NCBI GenBank assembly: GCA_964531285.1
Contig: CAZHDI010000002.1
Coordinates: forward strand, 1-64,000
Length of the DNA: 64,000 nucleotides
Direction: 5' to 3'
Origin: CAZHDI01 sp964531285
GTDB lineage: Bacteria; Pseudomonadota; Alphaproteobacteria; JAJFIK01
Shown: positions 1 to 9,380 of the stretch, piece by piece
How the letters are laid out: every line of letters starts with the position of its first letter
Position numbering within the stretch: position 1 is the stretch's first letter
The notes under the pieces: generated by a model
Told to the model about the DNA's origin: nothing
What the model saw: only the letters and a program-made list of their open reading frames with translations
Databases searched by the model: none
Position numbers and translations under genes: made by a program

Positions 1-22
1 GCCCCGGCTGCACAGCCGGGGC
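1..22. terminator. GC-rich hairpin, possible terminator
   Basis: Perfect inverted repeat with 10-bp arms (GCCCCGGCTG / CAGCCGGGGC) around a 2-base centre, followed on the plus strand by GTTTGT. It lies 50 bp beyond the stop of the minus-strand sppA gene and could end transcription from a plus-strand gene left of the window, from sppA, or from both. The T-tract is short, so the termination role is inferred. Confidence 0.5.
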
Positions 23-72
23 GTTTGTCATTGGGGATTGCGGCCATGACGGCGCCGCGGAGGCGGGCCCGG

Positions 73-1845
73 TCAGTGGACCGGTTCGGCCTCCTCGACC
101 GCCATGATCCCATCTCGCTCAGCGGCATCGGCGGCCTGGGTGAGCGCGGCGATGGGCGGCAGAGCCAGGATGCTGTGCAGGGTCCGGATCACCTTGGCGA
201 ACTCGCCCGAGGTCTGGAACAGATCCTCGAAGAATTCCTCGATGCCCGGCGGTTTCGGATAGGTCCGCAACTCGACCTTGATGCTCGGATCGATGCCGGC
301 CGCCTCCTGGGCGAGCGCGATGGCCGTGCGCACACCGCCGAACTCGTCGACAAGACCGCGCGCCCGGGCATCCGCCCCGGCCCAGACCCGGCCGCGGGCA
401 TAGCGTTCCAGCTCCGCCTCGCTCATGTCCCGGCCTTCGGCGGCCCGGGAGACGAACTCGTCATAAATGGCGTCGAGCCCCCGGTCGATCCGCGACCACT
501 CATCGTCCGTGAACGGTGCTTGGGCCGAGAACAGCAGCGCGCCGTCGCCCTTGGCAATTTCGCCCTGATTGAGGCCGATCTTCTCGAACATGTCCGCAAT
601 CACGAATTTGCCGAGAAACACGCCGATCGACCCGGTCAGGGTCGCCGGATGGGCCACGATCTTATCGGCGGTCATGGAAATCCAATACCCGCCCGAGGCC
701 GCCACATTCCCCATGCTGACGATCACCGGCTTGCCGGCGTCGCGCGCATGGGCCACGGCATAGCGGATCTGTTCGGATGCCACGGCCGAGCCGCCGGGCG
801 AATTCACCCGGAGCACGATGGCCTTGACCTCGCGGTCATCCGCAGCCGTACGGATCGCCCGGGCCATGGTGTCCCCGCCGATCACGGATTCGCCGCCAAA
901 CGGCGAAATCTCGGTGGATTCACCTTCCAGGATAGATCCATCGCCATGGATAAGCGCGATCACCCCGTCGCCATTCGTCCCCATACGGCTCATGGCCGTC
1001 AGATCGAGATAATCGTCGAGTTCGACAAGTTCGGCGCCGTCGCCGGCCCGGCTCAACACGGTCTCGCGGGCGTCGGCCTCATAGACGAGATCATCGATAA
1101 GGCCGCGCTCAAGCGCGTTGTCCCCGACGCTCGGGCTGTTGTTGAACCGCGCCATCAGCGCATCGACACCCATTTCGCGGTCCGCCGCCAGATCGCCGAT
1201 CACGGCGTCATAGACCGTGTTGACGAGCGCCGTGCTCGCCTCGCGCATCGGATCGGTATAGTCGGTTTCCCGGAAGGTATCGGGCGCGTTCTTGTATTCC
1301 TTGAGGGCCTTGAAATCGGCTTCAACGCCGATCTTGTCGAACAGGTCTTTCATGAACAGGGTCGAGGATGCCGTGCCGGAGGCATAGATCTGGCCGTTGG
1401 GCTGCATCCAGAAATCATCCGCGGACGCACCGAGATAATACGATCCCAAACCCGTCGAATAGATGCTCTGGGTATGCGCGACGACGAATTTGCCGGACGC
1501 TTTGAAGGAGGCGACGGCCTCGCGCAGTTCCTGCACCTGGGCGATGGGCAGGCCGACCCCGCCGACGCGCAGATAAAGACCCTTCACCCGGTCATCGGTC
1601 TCGGCTTCGCGCAGAGTCTGCACCACACCGACGGCCGACCGGGCCGTGATCGGGCCCGCCATGCGCAGCGGATTGACCGGCGCCTTGTCCGGCAGGGGCG
1701 CGCGCATGTCGAGCGTGAGCACCATGGTGCCCGGAGGCGCTTCCTGGTTCGCCGCCGCGATGATCCCGAAAATCACGGGCACGAGGATCAGGAGCAGCAC
1801 GAACGCGATAAGCGTCGCGAGCACCTGGCTCAAAAATCTCCACAT
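73..1845 (-). CDS. sppA: Signal peptide peptidase SppA, 67K type
   Basis: Membrane-anchored serine protease of 590 aa that degrades cleaved signal peptides in the cytoplasmic membrane. One transmembrane anchor lies near residues 8-30, followed by two ClpP-fold halves, as in the long E. coli-type enzyme. The Ser/Lys dyad is visible: Lys185 in the N-terminal half (context EYKNA) and Ser384 in the C-terminal half (NVAASGGYW). The start chosen is the ATG at 1845, which has an AGGGGG ribosome site about 8 bases upstream. A further 14 in-frame codons upstream lack such a site. The gene stands 78 bp downstream of the histidine kinase gene on the same strand and may be read with it, but no functional link is evident. 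Confidence 0.93.
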   Translation of the reverse strand: MWRFLSQVLATLIAFVLLLILVPVIFGIIAAANQEAPPGTMVLTLDMRAPLPDKAPVNPLRMAGPITARSAVGVVQTLREAETDDRVKGLYLRVGGVGLPIAQVQELREAVASFKASGKFVVAHTQSIYSTGLGSYYLGASADDFWMQPNGQIYASGTASSTLFMKDLFDKIGVEADFKALKEYKNAPDTFRETDYTDPMREASTALVNTVYDAVIGDLAADREMGVDALMARFNNSPSVGDNALERGLIDDLVYEADARETVLSRAGDGAELVELDDYLDLTAMSRMGTNGDGVIALIHGDGSILEGESTEISPFGGESVIGGDTMARAIRTAADDREVKAIVLRVNSPGGSAVASEQIRYAVAHARDAGKPVIVSMGNVAASGGYWISMTADKIVAHPATLTGSIGVFLGKFVIADMFEKIGLNQGEIAKGDGALLFSAQAPFTDDEWSRIDRGLDAIYDEFVSRAAEGRDMSEAELERYARGRVWAGADARARGLVDEFGGVRTAIALAQEAAGIDPSIKVELRTYPKPPGIEEFFEDLFQTSGEFAKVIRTLHSILALPPIAALTQAADAAERDGIMAVEEAEPVH

Positions 1846-1923
1846 GGGACTACCCCCTTTGATGCCATCCAAACTGGCTTCTAGCACAAAACCGTTGACG
1901 CCTCGACGCCCGCTCGTCCCCCG

Positions 1924-3351
1924 TCACGGGAAGCGCAAGGTGAACACCGCCCCGCAGGGTGTGTCGCCGTCCCCCGGGCCGGACCGGACTCCGCCGGATC
2001 GGACCCCGAGAGATCCGCCATGGGCCGCCATCACCTGTTTGGCGATCGACAACCCGACACCGCTGCCCGACGCCTTGGTGGTGAAGAACGGCACGAAAAT
2101 CCGCTCGGCAATGTCGCCGGGGATTCCCGGTCCTGTGTCGGCGACATCGATGACAACGGCCTCGTCGGCGTCAAGCGCGGCCCGCAACGAGATCCGGGCC
2201 GGCGCCGCCTGACCGGTCATGGCGTCGGCGGCATTGCGAACCAGATTGATCAGCGCCTGTTCCAACAGATCCGGGTCGGCATTGAGCAGGAGATCCTGCG
2301 GCTCCGTGACGGCTTCAAAGGCAATACCGCGCTGGTCGAGATCGGGCGCCATGAGCCGGTGCAGCCGGTCGAACACCTCATCGAGCCGGAAGCGCTGGCG
2401 TGTCGGCGCGGGCACCCGGGTCAGCCGCCGATAGCCCTGGACGAAGCGCAAAAGCCCTTCGGCCCGCCGCCCGATGGTGTCCACGGCATCCTGAATGTCG
2501 GTGAGCGGCCCGGCGGCGGCGCTGTCGCGGGCCACCTGATCCTTCACATCGTCGACAAGGCCGTGGACCGTCTCGGCCAGCGAGGACACCGGGGTCAGAG
2601 AATTCATCATCTCATGGGTCAGGACGCGCACGAGATCGTGCCAGGCCTCGAGCCGCGTGCTGTCGAGTTCGGTCTGGATATTCTCGACCGACAGGATGTG
2701 GCGGGTCTCGCCGCGCGCCACGACGGCGCTTGCGGTCAATTTGACGCGCACCATGCCGCCCCGCGTGATCATCGGCACGAGCCGGGTCTCGCCGGGCCCG
2801 ATGCCGGCCAAGGCATCCGCCAGGTCGGGACCGCGCTCGGCCGCGATCGGGCCGGCCGCGGGGCCGAACAGCTTGCGGGCCGCCGTGTTCACCGGATCGA
2901 ACCGGCCCTCCGCGTCGCGCACGAGAAGCGCCACCGGCACCCGTTCGATGAGCGCCCGCAAGGCCAGCGCTTCGGCTTCCTGGGCGGACCGGGCCGCCCG
3001 CACCCGGTCGACCGCGCGCGCCACCGCGCCCTGAACGGCGTCAGTCTCGCCGCCCGCCCAGTGATGCGAAAAATCGTCCTGATCCAGTGCCTCGGCGAAC
3101 CGGGCGACCTGCTCACCCGCGCGGTGCACATGGCGATGCAGCGCCCAGCCTTGCCAAAGCGCCGCCGCGGCCATCAGGGCCATGGCCACATAGGCCCGGG
3201 TGAACGCGATCAACAGGGCCAGAGCCAGCAAGGTTGCGAACAGCACAGCGATGCGCAGCGCCAGCCGGACGTCCGGCGCGCCCAACAGGCGGCGCAGACC
3301 GGCGCCGGGCGGCCCCGCGCGGCGGTCATCCATGGTCCGGCTAGAGCCCAT
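1924..3351 (-). CDS. Sensor histidine kinase, NtrY-like
   Basis: Sensor of a two-component system, 475 aa. Two closely spaced transmembrane segments (about residues 31-50 and 54-70) with almost no periplasmic loop are followed by a HAMP-like/PAS region (130-230) and a HisKA domain. The phospho-acceptor is His246 in the context LTHEMMNSLTP. The ATPase domain has an N box (NLVRNAADAM), DTGPGIP and GSGVGLSIAK. The ATG at 3351 overlaps the stop of the regulator gene by 11 bp, so the two are translationally coupled; a second in-frame ATG lies at 3333. The near absence of a sensor loop suggests it senses within the membrane, perhaps a membrane or transporter state. Its regulator is encoded immediately upstream, and the likely target is the divergent ABC exporter. 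Confidence 0.88.
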   Translation of the reverse strand: MGSSRTMDDRRAGPPGAGLRRLLGAPDVRLALRIAVLFATLLALALLIAFTRAYVAMALMAAAALWQGWALHRHVHRAGEQVARFAEALDQDDFSHHWAGGETDAVQGAVARAVDRVRAARSAQEAEALALRALIERVPVALLVRDAEGRFDPVNTAARKLFGPAAGPIAAERGPDLADALAGIGPGETRLVPMITRGGMVRVKLTASAVVARGETRHILSVENIQTELDSTRLEAWHDLVRVLTHEMMNSLTPVSSLAETVHGLVDDVKDQVARDSAAAGPLTDIQDAVDTIGRRAEGLLRFVQGYRRLTRVPAPTRQRFRLDEVFDRLHRLMAPDLDQRGIAFEAVTEPQDLLLNADPDLLEQALINLVRNAADAMTGQAAPARISLRAALDADEAVVIDVADTGPGIPGDIAERIFVPFFTTKASGSGVGLSIAKQVMAAHGGSLGVRSGGVRSGPGDGDTPCGAVFTLRFP

Positions 3352-4720
3352 ATTTCTCCATCCGCCGATAGAGCGAGGCCCGCGTCAGGCCCAAATCCCG
3401 GGCGGAGCGCGAGACATTGCCGCCGTGTTTCTTCAAGGCCCGCTCGATCACCGCCCGCTCCACCGTATCGAGGTTATAGGAGTCCAGATCGATCCCCTCG
3501 CCCTCGCGCAGCTCGCCCGCGTCGAGACCCGGCTGTAACGGGAAGTCGCCCGGCTCGAGCATCGTGCCCCGGCTCATGATCGTGGCGCGCTCTACCGCAT
3601 GGCGCAATTCCCGGATGTTGCCGGGCCAGCCATGGCATTTGAGGCGGTCGCGGGCGGCCTCCGACAACGGCTTTTCCGGGAAGTTGTATTTGCGTGAGAA
3701 AATTCCCTGAAAATGCTCGACCAAAGCGGGGATGTCCTCGGTGCGTTCGCGCAGGGGCGGCAGGGCAATCTCGACCGTGTTGATCCGATAGAGCAGATCC
3801 TGGCGGAACACCTCCTCGCGCTGAAGATCGCCGGGGGCCACATTGGTCGCGCTGATCAGCCGCACATCGACCGGGACCGGTTTGGCCGCACCCACGGGAC
3901 GGACCTCCCGGCGCTCCAGCACGCTCAAGAGCTTGGCCTGGAGATGAAGCGGCAGATTGCCGATCTCATCGAGAAACAGCGTGCCCCGGCTCGCCGCCTC
4001 GAAGCGCCCCATCCGGTCCTCGCTGGCTCCGGTGAACGAGCCCTTGCGATGGCCGTAAAGCTCACTCTCGAACAAGGGTTCGGCAATCTCGCCCATATCG
4101 ACGGGCAAAAAGAGCTGCGCGGCGCGCTTGGAGAACCGGTGGATCTCGCGCGCGACCAGTTCCTTGCCGGTGCCGTTCTCCCCTGTGATCAGCACATTCG
4201 CATCCGTCGGCGCGGCCCGGGCGATCAGGTCCCAGACCTCGCGCATGGCCCGGCTGTTGCCGATCATCGCGCTGGCCCGCGGATCGGGGCCGCCATCGGA
4301 CCGGGGTGCCTGCGTTTGCGCCGCGCGTCCGTCCCGCATATCGAGACCGCGCCGCACCGTCGCCAGGAGCTTGTCGTTCTTCCAGGGTTTGACGATGAAA
4401 TCGGCCGCGCCGCGTTTCATGGCCTCGACCGCGAGATCCACATCCCCGTAAGCGGTCACCATGATCACCACCGCATCGCGGTCGGCGTTGAGCACCCGGC
4501 TTAACCAGTCGAGCCCTTCCTGCCCGCTGGAGGCGCCGGTCGCGAAGTTCATGTCGAGAATGATGACATCAAAGTGCTCCTCGCTGAGCAGCCGGGGCAG
4601 CACGGCGGGATCGCTTTCAGTACGGACAAACGGATAATGGCGTTTGAGGAGCAGGCGCGCGGCCACCAGCACGTCATGGTCGTCATCGACGATCAGAATG
4701 CGGCCCAGGCCAGCGCTCAT
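3341..4720 (-). CDS. Sigma54-dependent response regulator, NtrC family
   Basis: Enhancer-binding protein of 459 aa with the full three-domain plan. The receiver domain occupies residues 7-120 with phospho-acceptor Asp56 (IILDMNF). The AAA+ domain covers about 150-385, with Walker A GENGTGKE at 180-187 and the sigma54-contacting GAFTGA loop as GSFTGA at 227-232. A Fis-type helix-turn-helix sits at the C-terminus (about 425-459). The start ATG at 4720 has GGGAGA 8 bases upstream; a much longer in-frame extension overlaps the exporter gene on the other strand and is rejected. It is divergent from the ABC genes, and the intergenic region holds a palindrome and a sigma54-like promoter, so it most likely activates that exporter (inference). 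Confidence 0.92.
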   Translation of the reverse strand: MSAGLGRILIVDDDHDVLVAARLLLKRHYPFVRTESDPAVLPRLLSEEHFDVIILDMNFATGASSGQEGLDWLSRVLNADRDAVVIMVTAYGDVDLAVEAMKRGAADFIVKPWKNDKLLATVRRGLDMRDGRAAQTQAPRSDGGPDPRASAMIGNSRAMREVWDLIARAAPTDANVLITGENGTGKELVAREIHRFSKRAAQLFLPVDMGEIAEPLFESELYGHRKGSFTGASEDRMGRFEAASRGTLFLDEIGNLPLHLQAKLLSVLERREVRPVGAAKPVPVDVRLISATNVAPGDLQREEVFRQDLLYRINTVEIALPPLRERTEDIPALVEHFQGIFSRKYNFPEKPLSEAARDRLKCHGWPGNIRELRHAVERATIMSRGTMLEPGDFPLQPGLDAGELREGEGIDLDSYNLDTVERAVIERALKKHGGNVSRSARDLGLTRASLYRRMEKYGL

Positions 4721-4793
4721 CTCACGGTCTCCCTTGCGCCTTGGAAGCGTCTTGTCGTCCCAAGCATATATGCCCGGGACCTGACCCGCACCA

Positions 4794-4811
4794 GTGTCCG
4801 CCAGCGGACAC
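4794..4811. promoter_or_regulatory. 18-bp perfect palindrome, probable activator operator
   Basis: GTGTCCGC-CA-GCGGACAC: two perfect 8-bp arms separated by 2 bp, midway between the divergent NtrC-type regulator and ABC exporter genes. TGTCC/GGACA dyads are the kind of site bound by Fis-type helix-turn-helix enhancer-binding proteins. The site is centred about 55 bp upstream of the predicted exporter transcription start, closer than most enhancers. Binding by the neighbouring regulator is inferred. Confidence 0.7.
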
Positions 4812-4832
4812 TCCCGGCGCGCCCGAGGGACT

Positions 4833-4846
4833 GGCTTTGGCCCGGC
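4833..4846 (+). promoter_or_regulatory. Sigma54-like -24/-12 promoter
   Basis: The element has GG at 4833-4834 and GC at 4845-4846, exactly 10 bases apart, within TGGCTTTGGCCCGGCT. The -24 part matches TGGC; the -12 part reads CGGC rather than TTGC, so the match is partial. It sits between the palindrome and the exporter start. Predicted transcription start is near 4858, giving a leader of about 40 bases before the ATG at 4901. Confidence 0.55.
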
Positions 4847-4900
4847 TCCCCGCGTTAGTCTGCGCCTTTGACAGCACGATCCCAACCGCCGGGCGCCGCC

Positions 4901-5596
4901 ATGATTGACATGCGCCAGATTACCAAATCCTACCGGTCGCGCGCCGTGGTGACCCATGCGCTTGATACCGTGGACCTGCGCGTGGCCGAAGGCGATTTCG
5001 TCGCGATCATGGGGCCGTCCGGCTGCGGAAAATCCACCCTGCTGAACATCGCCGGCCTGCTCGATATGCCCGATGGCGGGACCTATGCCTTCATGGGCGA
5101 GCGGGTGGAACGCGCAGGCGAAGCGCGCCGGGCGCAGATCCGCAAGGCGCGGATCGGCTTTATCTTCCAGAATTTCAATCTGATCGAGGATCTGACGGTG
5201 CGCGAGAATGTCGATCTCGCCCTCGTCTATCACGGTCTGGCGCCGTCCCGCCGACGTGCCCGCGTCGATGCCGTGCTGGAGGATCTGGGCATCAGTCACC
5301 GGGCCGACAGCCGGCCGCAGTCGCTCTCGGGCGGACAACAGCAGCGCGTCGCCATCGCCCGGGCCCTGGTGACCCGCCCGCGTCTTCTGCTTGCGGACGA
5401 ACCCACCGGCAATCTGGATTCTCAGACCGGTGAGGATGTCATGGGTATCCTGCGGCGGGTCAACGATCAGGGTACGACCATTGTCATGGTCACCCACTCT
5501 CCGGCCCATGCCCATTATGCACAGCGTACGGTCAATCTGCTCGACGGGCGGATCGTCGCGGAGAATGTGCGCGGGCGGGCCCCGGATCTGTCATGA
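4901..5596 (+). CDS. ABC transporter ATPase, MacB/LolD type
   Basis: Nucleotide-binding subunit (231 aa from the ATG) of a type VII (MacB/FtsX-like) ABC system. Walker A is GPSGCGKST at residues 38-46, the signature is LSGGQQQRV, Walker B plus the family-typical continuation is LLADEPTGNLD, and the switch histidine is in MVTH. An in-frame TTG at 4868 would add 11 residues but would lie only about 10 bases from the predicted transcription start, so the ATG at 4901 is preferred; neither has a strong ribosome site. The stop overlaps the permease start by 4 bp (ATGA), so the two are coupled. It powers mechanotransmission by the permease, probably for extrusion or membrane stress relief; the substrate is unknown. 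Confidence 0.92.
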   Translation: MIDMRQITKSYRSRAVVTHALDTVDLRVAEGDFVAIMGPSGCGKSTLLNIAGLLDMPDGGTYAFMGERVERAGEARRAQIRKARIGFIFQNFNLIEDLTVRENVDLALVYHGLAPSRRRARVDAVLEDLGISHRADSRPQSLSGGQQQRVAIARALVTRPRLLLADEPTGNLDSQTGEDVMGILRRVNDQGTTIVMVTHSPAHAHYAQRTVNLLDGRIVAENVRGRAPDLS

Positions 5597-8073
5597 CCGG
5601 CCCGGCCTTCACATCCCAGGCGATCGGCTGCCGCTTCGCCTGCGCCCTGCGCGCCCTCGCCCACCGCCCGCTCCATGTGGCGATCACACTGACCGGCCTT
5701 GCGGTCGGCTTCTTCGCGGCGATCCTGATCCTCCTGTTCGTGCGCGATGAAACCGGCTTCGACCGGTTTTTTTCCCACCCGGACGATCTCTACCGCATCG
5801 TGGTGACCTATAAGGTCCCGGGGCGTGACCCGATCGACCTGGCCAGCAGCCCGCCGCCCGCCGGCCCGGGCCTCGCGGGCGCCTTGCCCGAGATCACCCA
5901 TATGGCGCGGATGATCTATCAAGGCGAGACCTTCGATGTCGACGGGCGCGTGTTCACCGATACGGTCAGCTATGTGGATCCGGCCTTTCTCGATATTTTC
6001 GATTTTCCCTTGCTTGCCGGGGATCCGGCGGCCGCGCTCGACCGGCCGGACGGCCTGATCCTCACCCAGAGCCTGGCCGAACGGTATTTTCCCGGCCGTC
6101 CGGCGCTTGGGCAAACCGTCCTTGTCCGGCGCTTTAACGAGCCGGGCCTCACCCGCCTGACCGTGACGGGGGTGATGGCGGATCTTCCGGCGGACACTCA
6201 TCTTCTGTTTACCGCGCTGGCACCCATTAGCGCCCCGTCGAACGGCTGGCCGGCGCAAGCCTATGACGAATGGGCAACGGGAAACCTGCTCACCTATGTC
6301 CGGGTCCGTCCCGGTACGGATGGTGCGGCCTTCCAGAAGCGGGTGCGCGCCTGGAGCGAGGCCGCGATTCCGGACATCGAAATGATGGGTGCGACGCTGC
6401 GCGCGGGGCGTTTTGCCGAACTCACCGCGCAATCGGTGCCCGGCATCCATCTAACCTCCAACAGGCGCGGCGAGGTGCGCCCGCCCGGCAGCCTGCTGAC
6501 CGTCATGGCATTGAGCGCGGCTGCGGCGGCCATCCTGGTCATCGCGATCATGAACTTTGCGAATATGGCGACGGTGCAGGCGGTCCAGCGGGCAAAGGAA
6601 ATGAGCATCCGCAAGGTGCTCGGGGCGCGCCCCGGCGATCTGGCGGTGCAACTCTTCATCGAGGCGCTGGCGGTCACGCTCGCCGCGCTGGTCATTGCCG
6701 TTGCCGGTGTGGAACTGGCCCTGCCGCTGTTCAACGACTTTGTGAACAAGGACCTCGCGCCGCCTTATGCCGCACCCGGATTGATGCTGCTCCTGCTGAT
6801 CCTGGCCGGGCTCGCGGCCGGTGCCGGCGCGGCCTATCCGGCAATTACCGCGACGCGGTTCGACCCCGTGGCGGTTCTCAAGGGCGAGCGCGCCACGGGC
6901 GGCATGACCCGGCTTCAGACCGTCCTGGTGATCACCCAATTCGCCGCCGCCGTCACCTTGATCAGCGCAACCCTCGTCGTGACCGGACAGACGACCTTCG
7001 CCAAGACCATCGATATCGGGTGGCACAAGGACGGCATGATCGTGGTCTCCGGCATGGGACGCGAGCCTGCGGTTGAGCGGGTGCGCGCCTATCGCGACCG
7101 GCTTGTTGAGACCCCGTCGGTCTCGGGCGTGACCTTCTCAACGAGCGTGCCGACCGAGGACTGGGAGGGAAATGTTTTCGTTCAGCGGGCTGACGATATA
7201 TCCGATGATGGCTCGACGCTCATGCGCATTCTGACCGTCGCGCGGAACTTTTTCGACGTCTACGATATCGGCGTGGCGGCGGCCCTGCCCGGCGCGCTCG
7301 CCGGCGACCCGCTGGGGCCTGCGCCCCTGGGCGAGCGTCAGGTGGCCATCAATGAGGCCGCGGCCTATGCCATGGGCTATGACACGCCCGGCGACGCCTT
7401 GGGCGCGATGATCTATATCGGGGTGCGCACGCCCCAAAGCACGCCCAGCCGGATTGCCGCCATCGTCCGCAACACGCATTTCCATTCCATCCGCCAGCCC
7501 ATCGTGCCGACGCTGTATGCGCTGGCCTCGGACGGGTTTTGGGACATGACCGTGCGCACCGCGCCGGGTCGGCGGCCGGCAGCGGTGGCGGCCATTGACG
7601 GGATCTGGCAGGATCTGATGGACGGCAGCGCGATCCAGCGGCGCGATATCGCCGACAGTTTTGCCCGGCTCTATGCGGCGGAGGATCGCCAGGGCCTGCT
7701 TCTGGCGTTGTTCGCGATGCTCACCCTGTTCGTGGCCTGCCTGGGCCTGTTCGGCCTTGCGGCCCTGACCGCCGAGCGGCGCACCAAGGAGATCGGCATC
7801 CGCAAGGCCCTCGGCGCCAGCACCGCCCATGTCCTGGGGCTGATGATGTGGCGCTTCGCCAAGCCGGTGCTCATTGCCAATCTGATTGCCTGGCCGCTCG
7901 CCTATGGGCTCATGGCGGCCTGGCTCGACGGATTTGCCTATCGGATCGTTCTGCACCCGGGCTATTTCCTGGCCGCGAGCGTCCTGACGCTGATCATCGC
8001 GCTCATCACCGTCCTGGCCCATGGCTGGCGGGTCGCCTCAGCGCCGCCGGCCGGCGCCCTGCGCTACGAATAG
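5593..8073 (+). CDS. FtsX/MacB-type ABC transporter permease, duplicated
   Basis: Inner-membrane permease of 826 aa built as two tandem MacB-like halves. Each has an N-terminal membrane helix, a large periplasmic domain, and an FtsX core of three helices. Core signatures are visible in both halves: MSIRKVLGARPGDL near residue 336 and KEIGIRKALGAS near residue 734. This 800-residue double form is typical of the exporters found next to sigma54-activating two-component systems. It overlaps the ATPase gene by 4 bp. No membrane-fusion protein or outer-membrane channel is encoded nearby, so it may act without a tripartite conduit. Substrate not predictable from sequence. Confidence 0.9.
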   Translation: MTGPAFTSQAIGCRFACALRALAHRPLHVAITLTGLAVGFFAAILILLFVRDETGFDRFFSHPDDLYRIVVTYKVPGRDPIDLASSPPPAGPGLAGALPEITHMARMIYQGETFDVDGRVFTDTVSYVDPAFLDIFDFPLLAGDPAAALDRPDGLILTQSLAERYFPGRPALGQTVLVRRFNEPGLTRLTVTGVMADLPADTHLLFTALAPISAPSNGWPAQAYDEWATGNLLTYVRVRPGTDGAAFQKRVRAWSEAAIPDIEMMGATLRAGRFAELTAQSVPGIHLTSNRRGEVRPPGSLLTVMALSAAAAAILVIAIMNFANMATVQAVQRAKEMSIRKVLGARPGDLAVQLFIEALAVTLAALVIAVAGVELALPLFNDFVNKDLAPPYAAPGLMLLLLILAGLAAGAGAAYPAITATRFDPVAVLKGERATGGMTRLQTVLVITQFAAAVTLISATLVVTGQTTFAKTIDIGWHKDGMIVVSGMGREPAVERVRAYRDRLVETPSVSGVTFSTSVPTEDWEGNVFVQRADDISDDGSTLMRILTVARNFFDVYDIGVAAALPGALAGDPLGPAPLGERQVAINEAAAYAMGYDTPGDALGAMIYIGVRTPQSTPSRIAAIVRNTHFHSIRQPIVPTLYALASDGFWDMTVRTAPGRRPAAVAAIDGIWQDLMDGSAIQRRDIADSFARLYAAEDRQGLLLALFAMLTLFVACLGLFGLAALTAERRTKEIGIRKALGASTAHVLGLMMWRFAKPVLIANLIAWPLAYGLMAAWLDGFAYRIVLHPGYFLAASVLTLIIALITVLAHGWRVASAPPAGALRYE

Positions 8074-8088
8074 GTCCTGAGACGGACG

Positions 8089-8117
8089 GACCCGCCGGCC
8101 GGAATGGCGGGCGGGTC
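8089..8117 (+). terminator. Hairpin after the ABC permease, cut by gap
   Basis: GACCCGCC / GGCGGGTC form perfect 8-bp arms 16 bases after the permease stop. The sequence then enters the N run, so a T-tract cannot be seen. Its position between convergent genes fits a terminator. Confidence 0.5.
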
Positions 8118-8217
8118 NNNNNNNNNNNNNNNNNNNNNNNNNNNNNNNNNNNNNNNNNNNNNNNNNNNNNNNNNNNNNNNNNNNNNNNNNNNNNNNNNNN
8201 NNNNNNNNNNNNNNNNN
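8118..8217. other. Assembly gap, 100 N
   Basis: A run of exactly 100 N, the standard placeholder for a gap of unknown length. It removes the 3' end of the SapC-family gene and possibly part of the intergenic space after the ABC operon. Confidence 0.98.
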
Positions 8218-9004
8218 AGTTGGCCTGCACTTTCGGTGCGCCTTCCGGGAACGGCGCGCCCAAGGCGGCCTGACGGCGGCCCGACAGAACCTGCCAGTTC
8301 GACAGCGAGCTCAGGTGCATGAAGATAAACGGCAGCGCGCCCGACTTGCGCAGGCTCAGGAACTGCTCGTCGGTCAGCTCGTTGAACTTGTTCTCGTCGA
8401 TGGCGAGATAGGTGCCGACCACATACTGGTCGCCGTCCGGACCGCGCATGGTGACCTGCTGATTGGTGAACAGATCGAGATCCTTGACGATCGTGCCGAA
8501 GCGCTGGGTCGCCAGATGGTGCTGGTGGAAGGTCTTACAGAATTCCACCGCCTTGTTGACGGTGTCGGTCGCCTGACCCTCGTTGAAGAACGGGAAATCC
8601 GCCTTGTCGCCCACCAGCGGCGATTCCCGGTCGATACACAGGGTCAATTGGGATTGATCCTGGTTCTGACCGAAGATGAACGGATAGCGGCGGATATAGG
8701 CCGGGATGTAGACCGAGTCGGTCCACTTGCCGTCCTGGGTGACAAACAGGTTTTCCTTTTCCTGCATGCCCAGCACCGCAACCGGCATCGGCGTCTCGGT
8801 GCCGGCAAACACGATCGGATAATGCTTGAGCGCGAAATTGAACTCGACCGTGTTGAGCGGCACCGCATGGGCACCCCGGGCAAAATCGAGCGGATGGTCG
8901 ATCTTTTTCAAGCCCAACTCGCCGTGCAGCGCGGGCGCGAGTGGCTCGACCTTGGTGTAGAGAATGGCGCCGCCACCGGTCGCGGGCTGTTGTTGGTCAC
9001 TCAT
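8218..9004 (-). CDS. SapC family protein, 3' end lost in gap
   Basis: About 262 residues are readable from the ATG at 9004. They match the SapC family of proteobacterial proteins first noted beside surface-layer genes: an N-terminal stretch rich in His/Pro, then HYPIVFAG, the segment FVTQDGKWT around residue 95, and a C-terminal half ending at the gap. Family members are about 240-270 aa, so only a few codons are probably missing. A ribosome site GGGGATAAGG precedes the ATG. The molecular role is not established; no S-layer gene is visible here. The gene converges on the ABC operon. Confidence 0.82.
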
Positions 9005-9380
9005 ACCTTATCCCCTGGATATCTGGAGGTGTTCCCGGCGCGACACCGCGCCGGTCACGGGCCGCGGCCAGACGATGGTCCGGCGCATCCCGGGTGAATT
9101 CGCATGCCGGCCCCACAAGGACGCCGACTGGGCCGGGACAATAATCGAAAGCGCGCGCCAGAACACCCTCTTTGTCGCGCTGCGCGCCACAGGCGTAGGG
9201 CAAGGGCCGAAACCGGGGCGTGACGCGATGCGCGACAGCGGGTGAAATCTGAGACCCGGTACACGGCATGGGGTAGACATTTGTGCGGGATTAGTTCAAG
9301 CCTACTCTCATTACGCGTGGTCGTGGGCGCACCCAACTGTAAGCGTCATCGGCCGAGTTTCCGGAGGCGCAACGCAGCCC
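9005..9380. other. Intergenic region between SapC and PraR-like genes
   Basis: 376 bases carrying the divergent promoters of both neighbours. Several short open frames exist on both strands but none has a ribosome site with convincing codon use. I see no strong consensus promoter, terminator or RNA gene in it. Confidence 0.5.

Noticed and set aside
25..1884. A 619-codon plus-strand frame over sppA
   Set aside because: Antisense shadow; the minus strand encodes SppA with a complete Ser/Lys dyad.
4721..5515. N-terminal extension of the NtrC-type regulator
   Set aside because: It overlaps the ABC ATPase gene on the other strand, adds no domain, and the ATG at 4720 has a good ribosome site directly before the receiver domain.
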